Of a stretch of 64,000 bases of DNA, positions 49,538 through 59,700 are shown one piece after another. The notes below the pieces were generated by a model. It worked only from the letters and a program-made list of their open reading frames with translations, was not told the origin of the DNA and ran no database searches. The position numbers and the translations under genes were made by a program. Origin of the DNA: UBA1181 sp963648205 (lineage in GTDB: Bacteria; Bacteroidota; Bacteroidia; Bacteroidales; Paludibacteraceae); contig CAVJCT010000013.1 of assembly GCA_963648205.1 (NCBI GenBank), forward strand, positions 3,666 through 67,665, read 5' to 3'. Position 1 is the stretch's first letter. The number at the start of each line of letters is the position of its first letter.

Positions 49538-52500
49538 ATGAAACGTTTCAAGTTGTTAAACAATGTTGTCGGATGGGTAGTTTTCGCCATTGCAGCGATG
49601 ACCTACTTGCTGACAATTGAGCCAACAGCCAGTTTCTGGGATTGTGGCGAGTTTATTTCTACAGCAGACAAATTGGAGGTGGGTCACCCACCGGGAGCAC
49701 CGTTCTTTATGTTGACGGCTCGGTTCTTCACACTTTTTGCATCCGACCAGGCACACGTCGCAATGATGGTGAACGCCTTCTCGGCTTTGTGTAGTGCCTT
49801 GTGTATTTTGTTCCTCTTCTGGACAATCACACACTTGGCTCGTAAATTAGTGGTGTCCAATGAGTCTGAAATTTCTATAGGGCAAATCATTGGTATCTTG
49901 GGTGCTGGTGCGGTAGGTGCATTGGCATATACTTTCTCGGATACATTCTGGTTTTCGGCAGTAGAGGGCGAGGTTTATGCTTATTCTTCTCTCTTCACCG
50001 CTGCTGTGTTCTGGGCTATCCTCAAGTGGGAGGATGCGGCAGACAAGCCATACGCTAACCGTTGGCTCGTCGTGATTGCCTACTTGATGGGACTCTCCAT
50101 CGGTGTCCACTTGCTGAACTTGTTGACCATTCCAGTTTTGGCTTTGGTCTACTATTATAAGAAATACACTCCAACGACAAAGGGTACATTGCTCACCTTG
50201 TTTATTTCGTGCGTGATTCTTGGTTTGATTCTTTACGGTATCGTTCCAGGATTCGTCGAAGTGGCAGGTTGGTTTGAACTCTTCTTCGTGAATGTGTTGG
50301 GCTTCAGTTTCAATATCGGAACCGTTGTCTACGCTATCCTTCTTATCTCATGCCTCGTTTGGGGAATCTACGAGACGAGCGAGAGCAAGAAGGTTGCCTA
50401 CGAAAAAGCCAATGCTTCGTTAAAACCTGGTCAGCCTAAGAAATCTTACACGAAAGCCAACATTGCTTTCATTGCTGCAATTTTGCTCTTGGGTATTCCA
50501 TTCTTGGGTGGTCGACTCAACACTTTTGTTGGTTTGCTCATCACGGCTGCGTTGGCATTCGTTTTGTTCAAGAAACAAAAATGGGTCAACCTTGCGATGC
50601 TCAACACCATCTTGCTTTGCTGCACGGTGATCATCTTGGGTTACTCAACCTACGCAACGGTGATCATTCGTTCTGCTGCCAACACTCCGATGGATCAGAA
50701 CTCACCAGACGATGTGTTCGCTTTGAAGAGTTATTTGAACCGTGAGCAGTATGGTGATACCCCATTGCTTTACGGAGAAAGTTATGCTTCTGATCTCAAA
50801 CGTAAGAAGACGAACTTAGGCTGGGAGGTCGACATCACCGAGGGCGAGGCTTACTACGCTAAGAAGGTGAAGGAGTCGGAAAACGAGCCAGACTCATACG
50901 TTGCCTACGATCATAAGAAGAAGTACAACTATGACAACTGTATGTTGTTCCCTCGTATGTACAGTAAGCAGGATTCGCACGTCGCTGCATACAAGTCGTG
51001 GGGTGATATCAAAGGAAAGAAAGTGCAGTACACTTCGATGGGGGAGACAAAGACGAAAATCGTTCCAACCTTTGGCGAGAACTTGCGCTTCTTCTTCACC
51101 TACCAAGTTGGCTTTATGTATTTCCGTTATTTCATGTGGAATTTCGTAGGAAGGCAGAATGACATCCAAGGTCATGGTGGAATCCTTCACGGAAACTGGG
51201 TGAGCGGAATCAGTTTCATCGACAATTCCCGTTTGGGCGACCAAGACTCTTTGCCAGATGAGTTGAAGAATAACAAGGGACATAACGTCTACTATTTCCT
51301 TCCGTTCCTTTTAGGAATCTTGGGAATCCTTTATCAGTTCTCAAAGAAGGAGAAAGGTCAGCAGAGTTTCTGGATCACCTTCATCTTGTTCTTCATGACG
51401 GGATTGGCGATCATCCTCTATTTGAACCAGACACCATACCAGCCTCGTGAGCGTGACTATGCGTATGCAGGTTCGTTCTATGCTTTCTGTATCTGGATCG
51501 GTTTAGGTGTGCTTTTCATTGCCGACCTTTTGGAGAAGTTCTTAGACAAGCGAATTGCAGCAACGATTGCGACGTTGATTTGTTTGCCAGTGCCAGCCTT
51601 GATGGCTCAGCAAAACTGGGATGATCACGACAGATCAGGTCGATTCACTTGCCGTGATTTCGGTCAGAACTACCTTCTCTCATTAGAGCCAAACGCGGTC
51701 ATCTTCACAAACGGTGATAACGATACATTCCCATTGTGGTACAATCAGGAGGTCGAGGGTGTCGGAACGGATGCTCGTGTGGCTAACCTTAGTTACCTCC
51801 AGATGGGTTGGTATGTTGACCAGATGAAGAGACAGGCTTATACCTCAGATCCACTTCCACTTTCATTGGAGCCAAAAGACTATATGAATGGAAAGATGGA
51901 TGTGGCATACCTTACAGCAGGTATTCCTGAGATGAGTGTTGAGTTGGCTTTGGATGTGGCTAAGAACCCATCAAAATATGCGAAGTTCAACCCATACCGC
52001 GACGAGAACTTGTGCTTCATCCCATCTAAAAATTTCTACATTGATGTAGATAAAGAGGAGGTTGTTGCCAATGGCGCAGTTTCAGAGGCTGATAAGAATC
52101 GCATCGTCGACAGAATGGATATGAGATTGGGTGGCAGGGGTTACCTTGGCAAGCATGAGATGATGATCATGGATTTGCTCCAGAACAACCACTGGAAACG
52201 TCCAATCTACTACGCTGTAACAGTCGGTGGCGATAGCTATTTAGGTCTTGGCAAATATTTGTCGTTGGAAGGAATGGCTTACAGAATTTTGCCTAAGACA
52301 GGTGGCGTACTCGCAAGAGGTAACGAATATGTTAACACGGAGAGAACGTATGACAATTTGATGCATAAGTTCAAGTGGGGTGGAATTGCTGAGAATCCAG
52401 ACATTTATATGGATGAGAACAACCTCCGCATGACTTCTACGTTGCGTTATATATTCGTCAGACTTTGTGACGCACTCACGAACGAGGCACATCGAGCTGA

Positions 52501-53146
52501 GTTGGAGAAAGACTATTGCGATGTGTTGCGTTGGGCATTGACACAAGACCCTGTCAAAGGTCCGAACAGTGCTTCCTACATGAACGCCTACAGAGCAGAG
52601 TCGAGAATCTATTACGACAATGATAGAATTTCGAATAACGCTGCATACTCTGACTCGTTGTTGTTGGCTAACGCACGTTTGGTAGCTGCTGAAGTGTTGT
52701 CAGTTCCAGCATCAACTCCAGTTGACGAGATGATCAATAAGTTGCAGGCTAAGTCAAACAGTTACGATTCAGTTGCAGTGGCTAAGATTGTTGCAGAGAA
52801 ATATCAGAAGGTAGAAGAGGCCTTAGACTACTGTCAGAAGGTCCTTCCAATTCCTCAGATTCCGTACACGACAGCCAACTTGATGATGGCTCGCAACTAC
52901 ATGCAGATCGGCAAGAACGAGAAATCGTTGGCAATCTTGGATGTGATGCAGGAGACTTCTTTGCAGTATCTCAACTGGTTTGCAAAGCTCAAGCCACATA
53001 TGTTTTCTACAGTTCGTGAGGACTACACGGAGCAGTTGTCCATCTTCTCCGAGATTTTGCAAATGAAGCAGGCGATGGGTAAAGAAGACCAGTCCGTCAT
53101 GGAAGACTACAATCGTTTCATGTCAATCTACAGACGACATTTGTGA
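49538..53146 (+). CDS. DUF2723 / GT117-family integral membrane protein
   Basis: A 1202-residue protein of the DUF2723 family, now placed among GT-C-type glycosyltransferases (GT117). The N-terminal half is polytopic, and the conserved lumenal loop with acidic residues is visible (TIEPTASFWDCGEFISTADK, then LEVGHPPGAPFFMLTARFFT). After about 12 helices comes a long soluble region with YQPRERDYAYAGSFYAFCIW, GDNDTFPLWYNQEVEGV and a C-terminal alpha-helical, TPR-like part (MMARNYMQIGKNEKSLAILD). It may transfer a lipid-linked sugar in the periplasm. In Bacteroidota, related enzymes act in protein O-glycosylation or surface glycan assembly; the acceptor is unknown. Confidence 0.93.
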   Translation: MKRFKLLNNVVGWVVFAIAAMTYLLTIEPTASFWDCGEFISTADKLEVGHPPGAPFFMLTARFFTLFASDQAHVAMMVNAFSALCSALCILFLFWTITHLARKLVVSNESEISIGQIIGILGAGAVGALAYTFSDTFWFSAVEGEVYAYSSLFTAAVFWAILKWEDAADKPYANRWLVVIAYLMGLSIGVHLLNLLTIPVLALVYYYKKYTPTTKGTLLTLFISCVILGLILYGIVPGFVEVAGWFELFFVNVLGFSFNIGTVVYAILLISCLVWGIYETSESKKVAYEKANASLKPGQPKKSYTKANIAFIAAILLLGIPFLGGRLNTFVGLLITAALAFVLFKKQKWVNLAMLNTILLCCTVIILGYSTYATVIIRSAANTPMDQNSPDDVFALKSYLNREQYGDTPLLYGESYASDLKRKKTNLGWEVDITEGEAYYAKKVKESENEPDSYVAYDHKKKYNYDNCMLFPRMYSKQDSHVAAYKSWGDIKGKKVQYTSMGETKTKIVPTFGENLRFFFTYQVGFMYFRYFMWNFVGRQNDIQGHGGILHGNWVSGISFIDNSRLGDQDSLPDELKNNKGHNVYYFLPFLLGILGILYQFSKKEKGQQSFWITFILFFMTGLAIILYLNQTPYQPRERDYAYAGSFYAFCIWIGLGVLFIADLLEKFLDKRIAATIATLICLPVPALMAQQNWDDHDRSGRFTCRDFGQNYLLSLEPNAVIFTNGDNDTFPLWYNQEVEGVGTDARVANLSYLQMGWYVDQMKRQAYTSDPLPLSLEPKDYMNGKMDVAYLTAGIPEMSVELALDVAKNPSKYAKFNPYRDENLCFIPSKNFYIDVDKEEVVANGAVSEADKNRIVDRMDMRLGGRGYLGKHEMMIMDLLQNNHWKRPIYYAVTVGGDSYLGLGKYLSLEGMAYRILPKTGGVLARGNEYVNTERTYDNLMHKFKWGGIAENPDIYMDENNLRMTSTLRYIFVRLCDALTNEAHRAELEKDYCDVLRWALTQDPVKGPNSASYMNAYRAESRIYYDNDRISNNAAYSDSLLLANARLVAAEVLSVPASTPVDEMINKLQAKSNSYDSVAVAKIVAEKYQKVEEALDYCQKVLPIPQIPYTTANLMMARNYMQIGKNEKSLAILDVMQETSLQYLNWFAKLKPHMFSTVREDYTEQLSIFSEILQMKQAMGKEDQSVMEDYNRFMSIYRRHL

Positions 53147-53252
53147 TGAAAAATGAAATAGGAGAATCTTATTTCAAAGCATAAAGCAAGGCTCAGGAAC
53201 TGTATTATCTATGATAATGTGGTTTCTGAGTTTGCCATAATATCATTGGGAG

Positions 53253-53891
53253 ATGTTAATCGAGCAAGTACCAGAATTTATCAGAAAGATATATCCGAAT
53301 ACGATTTGGAGACTACCCAAGCAGGAGAAAACGGTTTATTTGACATTTGATGACGGACCGATTCCTGAGGTAACGCCGTTTGTGCTGGATCTTTTGAAGC
53401 AGCACGGCATCAAGGCGACTTTTTTCTGCGTGGGCGAGAATGTGAAGAAGCACCCTGATATTTATCAGATGGTGTTGAATGACGGTCATTTGGTGGGCAA
53501 TCATACTTTCAACCATTTGGCTGGTCTTACCAATTTCGAGAAGAAGTATCTTTCGAATGTGGAGAAGGCGCACGAGTATATCAACAGTAAACTCTTTCGT
53601 CCCCCTCATGGTACGTTCAGGTATGGTCAGTTTATTTTTCTCCGACACCATTACAACATTGTCTTTTGGGATGTCGTAACGCGCGACTATAACAATAAGA
53701 TCTCTGGCGAGAAAGTGTTGTCGATAGTGAAGAAATATACGCGAAACGGTTCGATTATCGTGTTCCATGACTCTCTGAAGGCAGAAAAGAATATGCGGTA
53801 TGCCCTTCCAAAGGCGATAGAATGGCTGAAAAGCGAGGGTTATCGGTTTGAGCAACTGACGGAGGAGAACATAAAAAATTATTCAAAATAG
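53253..53891 (+). CDS. Polysaccharide deacetylase family protein
   Basis: A 212-residue NodB-domain enzyme, probably a metal-dependent de-N-acetylase of peptidoglycan or surface glycan. Motifs: TVYLTFDDGPIPEVTPFVLD (first Asp and metal-binding Asp), GNHTFNHLAGL (metal His pair), FRPPHGTFRYGQ and FWDVVTRDYN, then IIVFHDS with the catalytic His. No signal peptide is seen, so the site of action is uncertain. It follows DUF2723 by 106 bp and precedes purD by 51 bp. Confidence 0.9.
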   Translation: MLIEQVPEFIRKIYPNTIWRLPKQEKTVYLTFDDGPIPEVTPFVLDLLKQHGIKATFFCVGENVKKHPDIYQMVLNDGHLVGNHTFNHLAGLTNFEKKYLSNVEKAHEYINSKLFRPPHGTFRYGQFIFLRHHYNIVFWDVVTRDYNNKISGEKVLSIVKKYTRNGSIIVFHDSLKAEKNMRYALPKAIEWLKSEGYRFEQLTEENIKNYSK

Positions 53892-53942
53892 TGTTTAACA
53901 CTCACAGAGGCGACGAGCGTTGTGAGATTTATATCGGAATAT

Positions 53943-55238
53943 ATGAATATCTTATTATTAGGATCAGGTGGACGTGAGCATGCTTTGGCGTGGAAGATTG
54001 CACAGAGCAAGCGTGTCGACAAACTTTTCATCGCACCAGGTAACGGAGGTACGCAGAATGTAGGCGAGAACGTCAATATTTCAGTGAACGATTTTCCTGC
54101 ATTGAAGGATTTCGCTTTGGCTAACAAAGTAGACATGGTGGTTGTCGGTCCTGAGGATCCATTGGTGAATGGTGTTTACGATTTCTTTGCTAACAATGCA
54201 CAGTTGAAGAACATCCCTGTGATTGGTCCGTCAAAGAATGGTGCTCAGTTGGAGGGTAGCAAGGATTTTGCAAAGGGCTTCATGATGCGCCACAATATCC
54301 CAACCGCACGTTACAAGAGTTTCAACGAGTCTACCTTGGCAGACGGATTGAAGTTCCTCGAAGAGTTGTCTGCCCCTTACGTTTTGAAGGCAGATGGTTT
54401 GGCTGCAGGTAAGGGAGTGTTGATCATCAACAATCTTGACGAGGCAAAAAGTGAGTTGAAGAACATGCTTAGCGGTAAGTTCGGCAAGGCCAGTTCGACT
54501 GTTGTCATCGAGGAGTTCTTGGATGGAATCGAGTGTTCAGTGTTCGTCTTGACAGATGGTAAGAACTACAAGATTTTGCCAGTAGCCAAAGACTATAAGC
54601 GAATCGGAGAGGGCGACAAAGGTTTGAATACTGGCGGTATGGGTGCCGTTTCACCAGTTCCGTTCGCCAACAAACTCTTCATGCAGAAAGTGGAGGAGAA
54701 GATTGTTAAGCCAACAGTAGACGGATTAAGAGCAGAAAACATTGACTATAAGGGATTTATCTTCTTAGGATTGATCAATGTCAAGGAAGAACCTATGGTC
54801 ATTGAGTACAATGTTCGTATGGGCGACCCTGAGACGGAGGCTGTTATGCTTCGTATCAAGTCTGATTTGGTAGACCTTTTCGAGGGTGTGGCAAATGGCA
54901 CATTGGGCGATAAGGTGATGGAAGAAGACGAGCGCACTGCCGTAACCGTGATGATGGTGTCTGGCGGTTATCCTGAAGCATACGAGAAGGGTAAGGTCAT
55001 CACCGGACTTGACAAAGTGAATGGCAGTATCGTGTTCCACGCTGGTACGAAGATGGCAGATGGCAAGTTGGTAACCAATGGCGGTCGTGTTCTCTCTGTA
55101 AGTTCATACGGTAACAGCATTGTAGAAGCAGCCAACAACTCGTTTGCCAATATTGAGAAGATCGACTTCGAGAAGAAATATTTCAGAAGAGATATTGGAC
55201 AAGACCTTCAGAAGTTGGTCAGCAAATATTCAAAATAG
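53943..55238 (+). CDS. purD: Phosphoribosylamine-glycine ligase
   Basis: ATP-grasp enzyme that joins glycine to phosphoribosylamine, the second step of purine synthesis. The start is ATG 53943 (MNILLLGSGGREHALAWKIA), the usual first residues; an in-frame ATG 7 codons earlier is less likely. Further motifs are GPEDPLVNGVYDFF, the ATP site VLKADGLAAGKGVLI, GGMGAVSPVPF and EYNVRMGDPETEAVMLR. The 431 residues agree with the family. purL and purE lie elsewhere in the window, so purine genes are scattered. Confidence 0.96.
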   Translation: MNILLLGSGGREHALAWKIAQSKRVDKLFIAPGNGGTQNVGENVNISVNDFPALKDFALANKVDMVVVGPEDPLVNGVYDFFANNAQLKNIPVIGPSKNGAQLEGSKDFAKGFMMRHNIPTARYKSFNESTLADGLKFLEELSAPYVLKADGLAAGKGVLIINNLDEAKSELKNMLSGKFGKASSTVVIEEFLDGIECSVFVLTDGKNYKILPVAKDYKRIGEGDKGLNTGGMGAVSPVPFANKLFMQKVEEKIVKPTVDGLRAENIDYKGFIFLGLINVKEEPMVIEYNVRMGDPETEAVMLRIKSDLVDLFEGVANGTLGDKVMEEDERTAVTVMMVSGGYPEAYEKGKVITGLDKVNGSIVFHAGTKMADGKLVTNGGRVLSVSSYGNSIVEAANNSFANIEKIDFEKKYFRRDIGQDLQKLVSKYSK

Positions 55239-55262
55239 TCAGAACTATTAAAAAATAGAGAT

Positions 55263-56291
55263 ATGCAGTATCGAGACCTTGCCGATTTGATTCGTCCGAA
55301 GGCAGCGAACATTTTTGTGTGCCTTGTCATCATTGCGTTGATATGGAGTGGAGTAATGGAGTTGGGTCTTGATGCGCCAATGAAAACGCCAGAGGGGAGT
55401 CTTGTGATGGGATATTCCCCACTGGCTTATCTTTTGCACGAACATTTATTCGATTTCTCATCGGGTGTAGGAATCGGGGTGTCGTTGCTTTTCATGGTGG
55501 TCATTGCCACGGAGATGGTGTGGATGAATGAGATTTACTCGTTTATTCCATTGCGCTCTATCATGCCCGCCTTTTTCTTTATTGTGATCACTTCGTTGGT
55601 GTTTCGTCCACATTTGTTGTATGTGGGCTTTTTTGTGGCGATGTTGTTCGCCTTTGCTATGTTTGCCTGTTTTCGCCTTTGTGAGGAGGGGGCGAGCAAT
55701 GCCTCGTTGGTAACCTTCAACATTGGAATGTTGTTTGGACTATCCCTCTGTTTTTCGCTCTCTACTGCGATATTTGTACTCCCATTGTTGTGGATAACCT
55801 ATCAAGCACGAACATTAGGTCTTCGCACCTTTATAGCCTTTCTCTTAGGCTTGTTTGTGCCGATACTCTATACAGTCATCTTCTTGGTGGCGACAGACAA
55901 TCTTTTCTATTTGGAGCATTACATTGACTCTTGGAGACTCGGGTCGGGAGCGATGTGGCAGATGATGTCGGATTCCACTTGGATCTATCTGCTCTCTACG
56001 GCTGTCATCACCGTGTTTGTGATGGTTCGGGTGATGTTGTTCAGCGATCATCAGTCTATTCGAAGTAGGGAAGAGACGATGTTCATCTGCTTCAGTTTTG
56101 TATTGTCGTTGGTGGTGATAGCGATGAGTCCGACGGATGTCTATCTCACTCTGCCACTATCGGTTATGTATGCGTCGTTCTTGCTCGGACAGTCATTCTC
56201 GATGGAGTATAGTCTGTTGAATAAGATCGTTTTCGGCATCTGGACGCTACTGTCTGTGACTTATCTTGTTTTCCCTAATTACAATTTTTAG
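55263..56291 (+). CDS. Polytopic membrane protein of unknown function (DUF6427-like)
   Basis: A 342-residue protein with about 10 hydrophobic helices. It starts MQYRDLADLIRPKAANIFVC and has FRPHLLYVGFFVAMLFAFAM and SPTDVYLTLPLSVMYASFLL stretches. I recall similar membrane proteins next to purD or glycosylation genes in Bacteroidales, under DUF6427, but the assignment is tentative and no active site is visible. It is 24 bp after purD and 18 bp before the YqaA gene. Confidence 0.7.
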   Translation: MQYRDLADLIRPKAANIFVCLVIIALIWSGVMELGLDAPMKTPEGSLVMGYSPLAYLLHEHLFDFSSGVGIGVSLLFMVVIATEMVWMNEIYSFIPLRSIMPAFFFIVITSLVFRPHLLYVGFFVAMLFAFAMFACFRLCEEGASNASLVTFNIGMLFGLSLCFSLSTAIFVLPLLWITYQARTLGLRTFIAFLLGLFVPILYTVIFLVATDNLFYLEHYIDSWRLGSGAMWQMMSDSTWIYLLSTAVITVFVMVRVMLFSDHQSIRSREETMFICFSFVLSLVVIAMSPTDVYLTLPLSVMYASFLLGQSFSMEYSLLNKIVFGIWTLLSVTYLVFPNYNF

Positions 56292-56309
56292 AGTAGGGGA
56301 GAGAAGAGT

Positions 56310-56777
56310 ATGATGGCACAATTGGTTGATTTCTTGGCACAATATGGTTACTGGGGCTTCTTTATTGCCTCTTTCTTGTCTGCTACGATTTTGCCTTTCA
56401 GTTCGGAGTTGATATTGACGGGACTGTTGGTGGCAGGAGCATCGCCGCTCTATTGCCTTTTATTAGGGACATTAGGAAATACCTTAGGCGGACTGACCTG
56501 TTATTGGTTAGGACTGATTGGAAAGGAAGAATGGCTTTATAAATACTTGAGAGTCAGCGCAGAAGACATAGACAAAAGGAAAAATTGGATACAAAAGTTT
56601 GGTGCCTTTGCAGCCTTTTTTTCCTTTCTTCCTGTGATTGGCGACGTTATCAATGTCGCCTTAGGCTATTTCAGAGTTTGTTGGTGGAAAGTAACTATCT
56701 TTATGGCGATAGGAAAGTTTACTCGTTACTTAGTGTGGATGTGGATGAATCTGGCTCTGATAGCGTCAGTGGGGTGA
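56310..56777 (+). CDS. YqaA family membrane protein (SNARE-associated/DedA-like)
   Basis: A 155-residue integral membrane protein of the DedA-related VTT superfamily. It has FLSATILPFSSELILTGLLV, LGTLGNTLGGLTCYWLGLIG and FLPVIGDVINVALGYFRVCW, the conserved re-entrant pattern of the family. DedA-type proteins are implicated in lipid flipping; the YqaA subgroup has no assigned function. Its last 59 bp overlap the 3' end of the convergent AddA-like gene. Confidence 0.88.
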   Translation: MMAQLVDFLAQYGYWGFFIASFLSATILPFSSELILTGLLVAGASPLYCLLLGTLGNTLGGLTCYWLGLIGKEEWLYKYLRVSAEDIDKRKNWIQKFGAFAAFFSFLPVIGDVINVALGYFRVCWWKVTIFMAIGKFTRYLVWMWMNLALIASVG

Positions 56778-59700
56778 GATACCAAAGATTCGTTTCTGTC
56801 TCGTAGCCCATTTGTTGCAGTAATCTTGCATATCCTTGCACTTGCATATCGTGTTCAGGGCGTGGTTCACCAGTCTTGTAGTCGATGATGATCATTTTGT
56901 TGCCCTCCTGAATGACACGGTCTGGTCGGTGTTCAACCAATTTCCCATCTTTATCATGCGAGAGGATAGTACATTCGTTGAACGTCTTTAAGCCAGGACG
57001 GAACCACTCTTCATGTTCCTTGATTTTCTCATGAGCTAAATCAATCAACTCTTCTTTTTCCTTTTCTGACTTGATCATTCCATTGTTGAACAGCTCTTTG
57101 GCAGCGTTTTCGATATCCTCCTCGGTGTTGATGTTCTCGAAGAGAGCGTGAAGCAAGATACCCTTCTTTTGAGCCTCTGTGCGCTTCTTTTCATTTCGTC
57201 CTTCGCCTGTACTCTCCGTCCCCAATAAACTCTCAATGTACTCAGACGCTTTGTTTGAACTTCTGAATTCGGCAGGACGAGGCTCGTAGTGGAAATGACA
57301 GTCGATTGTCTCCACATCCGTCTTGAAAGGGTTTGACGATTCCTCTTTCTTCTTTGAGTCGAAAGAAGGCATAATGGCTCCTTTCTGGTAGTTGCGGAAG
57401 ACAACCTTTTGTTTTTCCCCATTTTCAGTTGTTTCCTCGTCATCTACATCAGACAGTTTGCCTTCTAACACATTGAGTAATAGCGTGTTAAATTTATCTG
57501 GTCCTTTGCTTTCTTCGTTTGTTTTGCTTTTTTTGTCTTCTTTAGGAACTACATTATCGCACATAATGAAAAGGTTGCAGACGGCGCGTGTGAAAGCCAC
57601 ATAAAGGAGGTTGATCGAGTCGGCGAGGGTCAACACTTGATTTTTACTCCAGTCTTCTTTGAAGATGGAATATTGTGCTTTCTTGGCTTTTATGTTGATT
57701 GGCCAAACTGGAAAATCATTAAAGGATTTATTCTCCGTTGGAATTTTACACCAAGCAATCTCTGGTTTACTTGAGTCGGTGTAAGAATCGTTGCAGAAAG
57801 GCATAATCACAGTGTGATATTCCAACCCCTTCGATTTATGGACCGTTGAGATACGGATACCATCGGCATTGTTGCCCATTGGTATCTTTTGTTGTTTCAG
57901 ATATTTATCCCAATAATCAATAAAATAGGCTATATCTGGAGTTTTTCGTTGGATAAACTCATTGAGGGCATCCAAGAACTTGAAGATGAAAGAAGACTGC
58001 TCCTTCATCTGGTCTAAATGAAGTAATTTGATGAGTTCCTCTGTCATTTCGTAGAGTGGCAGATTTGAACACTTTAAAATGCTCTTTTTAAGGTTATCGA
58101 AAGCAGGAGAATCCTTGAACCCTGCGTCTGCAATTTTCTGACTGATAGCGTCTTTCAAGTCGACAGTTCCACTTGAGATTGCATCATAACGGAAATAAAC
58201 CTCGGTCATTGAAATGTCGTCGTCCGGGTTGAGGATAACACGCATTGCATCAATCAATGTCGTCAATGCGATGGACGACTCCAACAGATATGCCTCGTCT
58301 GAAATGATATCTAATTTGAGTTTAGGATCTAATTCACTTGAATGCTCATTCTTATACTTTGCAAAGAATTCTGCAATTTGTGATATCCTTTTTGTTTTTT
58401 TTACGAGAATGGTAATGTCTTTGGCTTGAACACCTTTGTTGAGTTGAAGGTCGATGACAGTTTTGATCAAGTGGTTCAGCATTCTTTTGTCTTTGCTTGG
58501 GTCGTTTTCCTCCTCCTCGTCTGTCTCAGAATTTTTTCCTTTTTTATCTTGACCGTCACCCAAAAACTCAACAGAGACAAAGCCTTTTCCTTCTTGTTTA
58601 TCCTTTTTACCGAGGTCTTGGTGAGCGGTTCTGTAAACCTCGACCAACTTCTCAAAAAGTTCTTTGCTACTCGTTGTCGCATACGCTCCTTTGCAATAGA
58701 CTTCAACGTATGGTTGCAGGATAGGAGATATATCATCCTTATTTTCTGCGTCTTTCGGAGCGAAAAGCATGTTGTTGAAATCGATGATTTCTTGCATGCT
58801 ACGATAGTTTCCAGAGGCAGGAATTATAGTAGGGGAGACCCCGATTTGTTTGAACGACGGTTCGTTGTCCAGATCTTGGATGATTTGCCAGTCGCTGTTT
58901 CTGAAACGGTAAATCGCCTGTTTTGCATCGCCCACGATGAGGTTCGTTTGATTGGAAGCCAGACACTCATTGATGAGCGGACGGAAATTGTTCCACTGCG
59001 TATGACTAGTATCTTGAAACTCATCGATCATGATATGATCCAACTTCGTACCAATCTTCTCGTAGATGAAGGGAGTGTCAGAGTCTTGAATCATTTCTTG
59101 CAGCAAATTGGCAGTATCGCTCAGAATGAACTGTCCACGCTCATTGTTCACCTCACGCACAATTTTAGACATTTCGTAAAGAAGCCCAAATTCATTGACT
59201 TTTTCAAGAATTAATTCGCATGTCGCAATATCCTCACTATATTCGCTTTGCTTTGTTGCAACTTTAATAGCTAAAGGTATGAGTTCATCTTTGACGATTT
59301 TGACTAAGTTTAAAGTGTCTGCAGGAAGTTTTTTCCCTGCTTTATAGCCAGACACCCATGCTGTAATTCTTTTATCTTCGTCAGGTTCTAATGTCCCTTT
59401 GTATCCATTCCCAGAGACTGGAGTAACATAATCACCTTTTTTTATATGATTGAAATAGGAGTAAACACCTCTATTTTTACTAGAAAGGTTATCCACAGTA
59501 ATGTTATGACTCTTCATACATTGATCGATTTTCTCTATGTATGAGTCAATCTCTTTTTTCTTGGGTGTGACGATACTATAAATTTTTTTTCGATAATCTT
59601 CAATTGCCTCAGGATTTCCTTCCAATATCTTCTCAATCGCCTTCTCAAATTGTTTAAAATCCTCTTTAAAGATATTATTGCTAAAGTCTTTAATGTCGGA

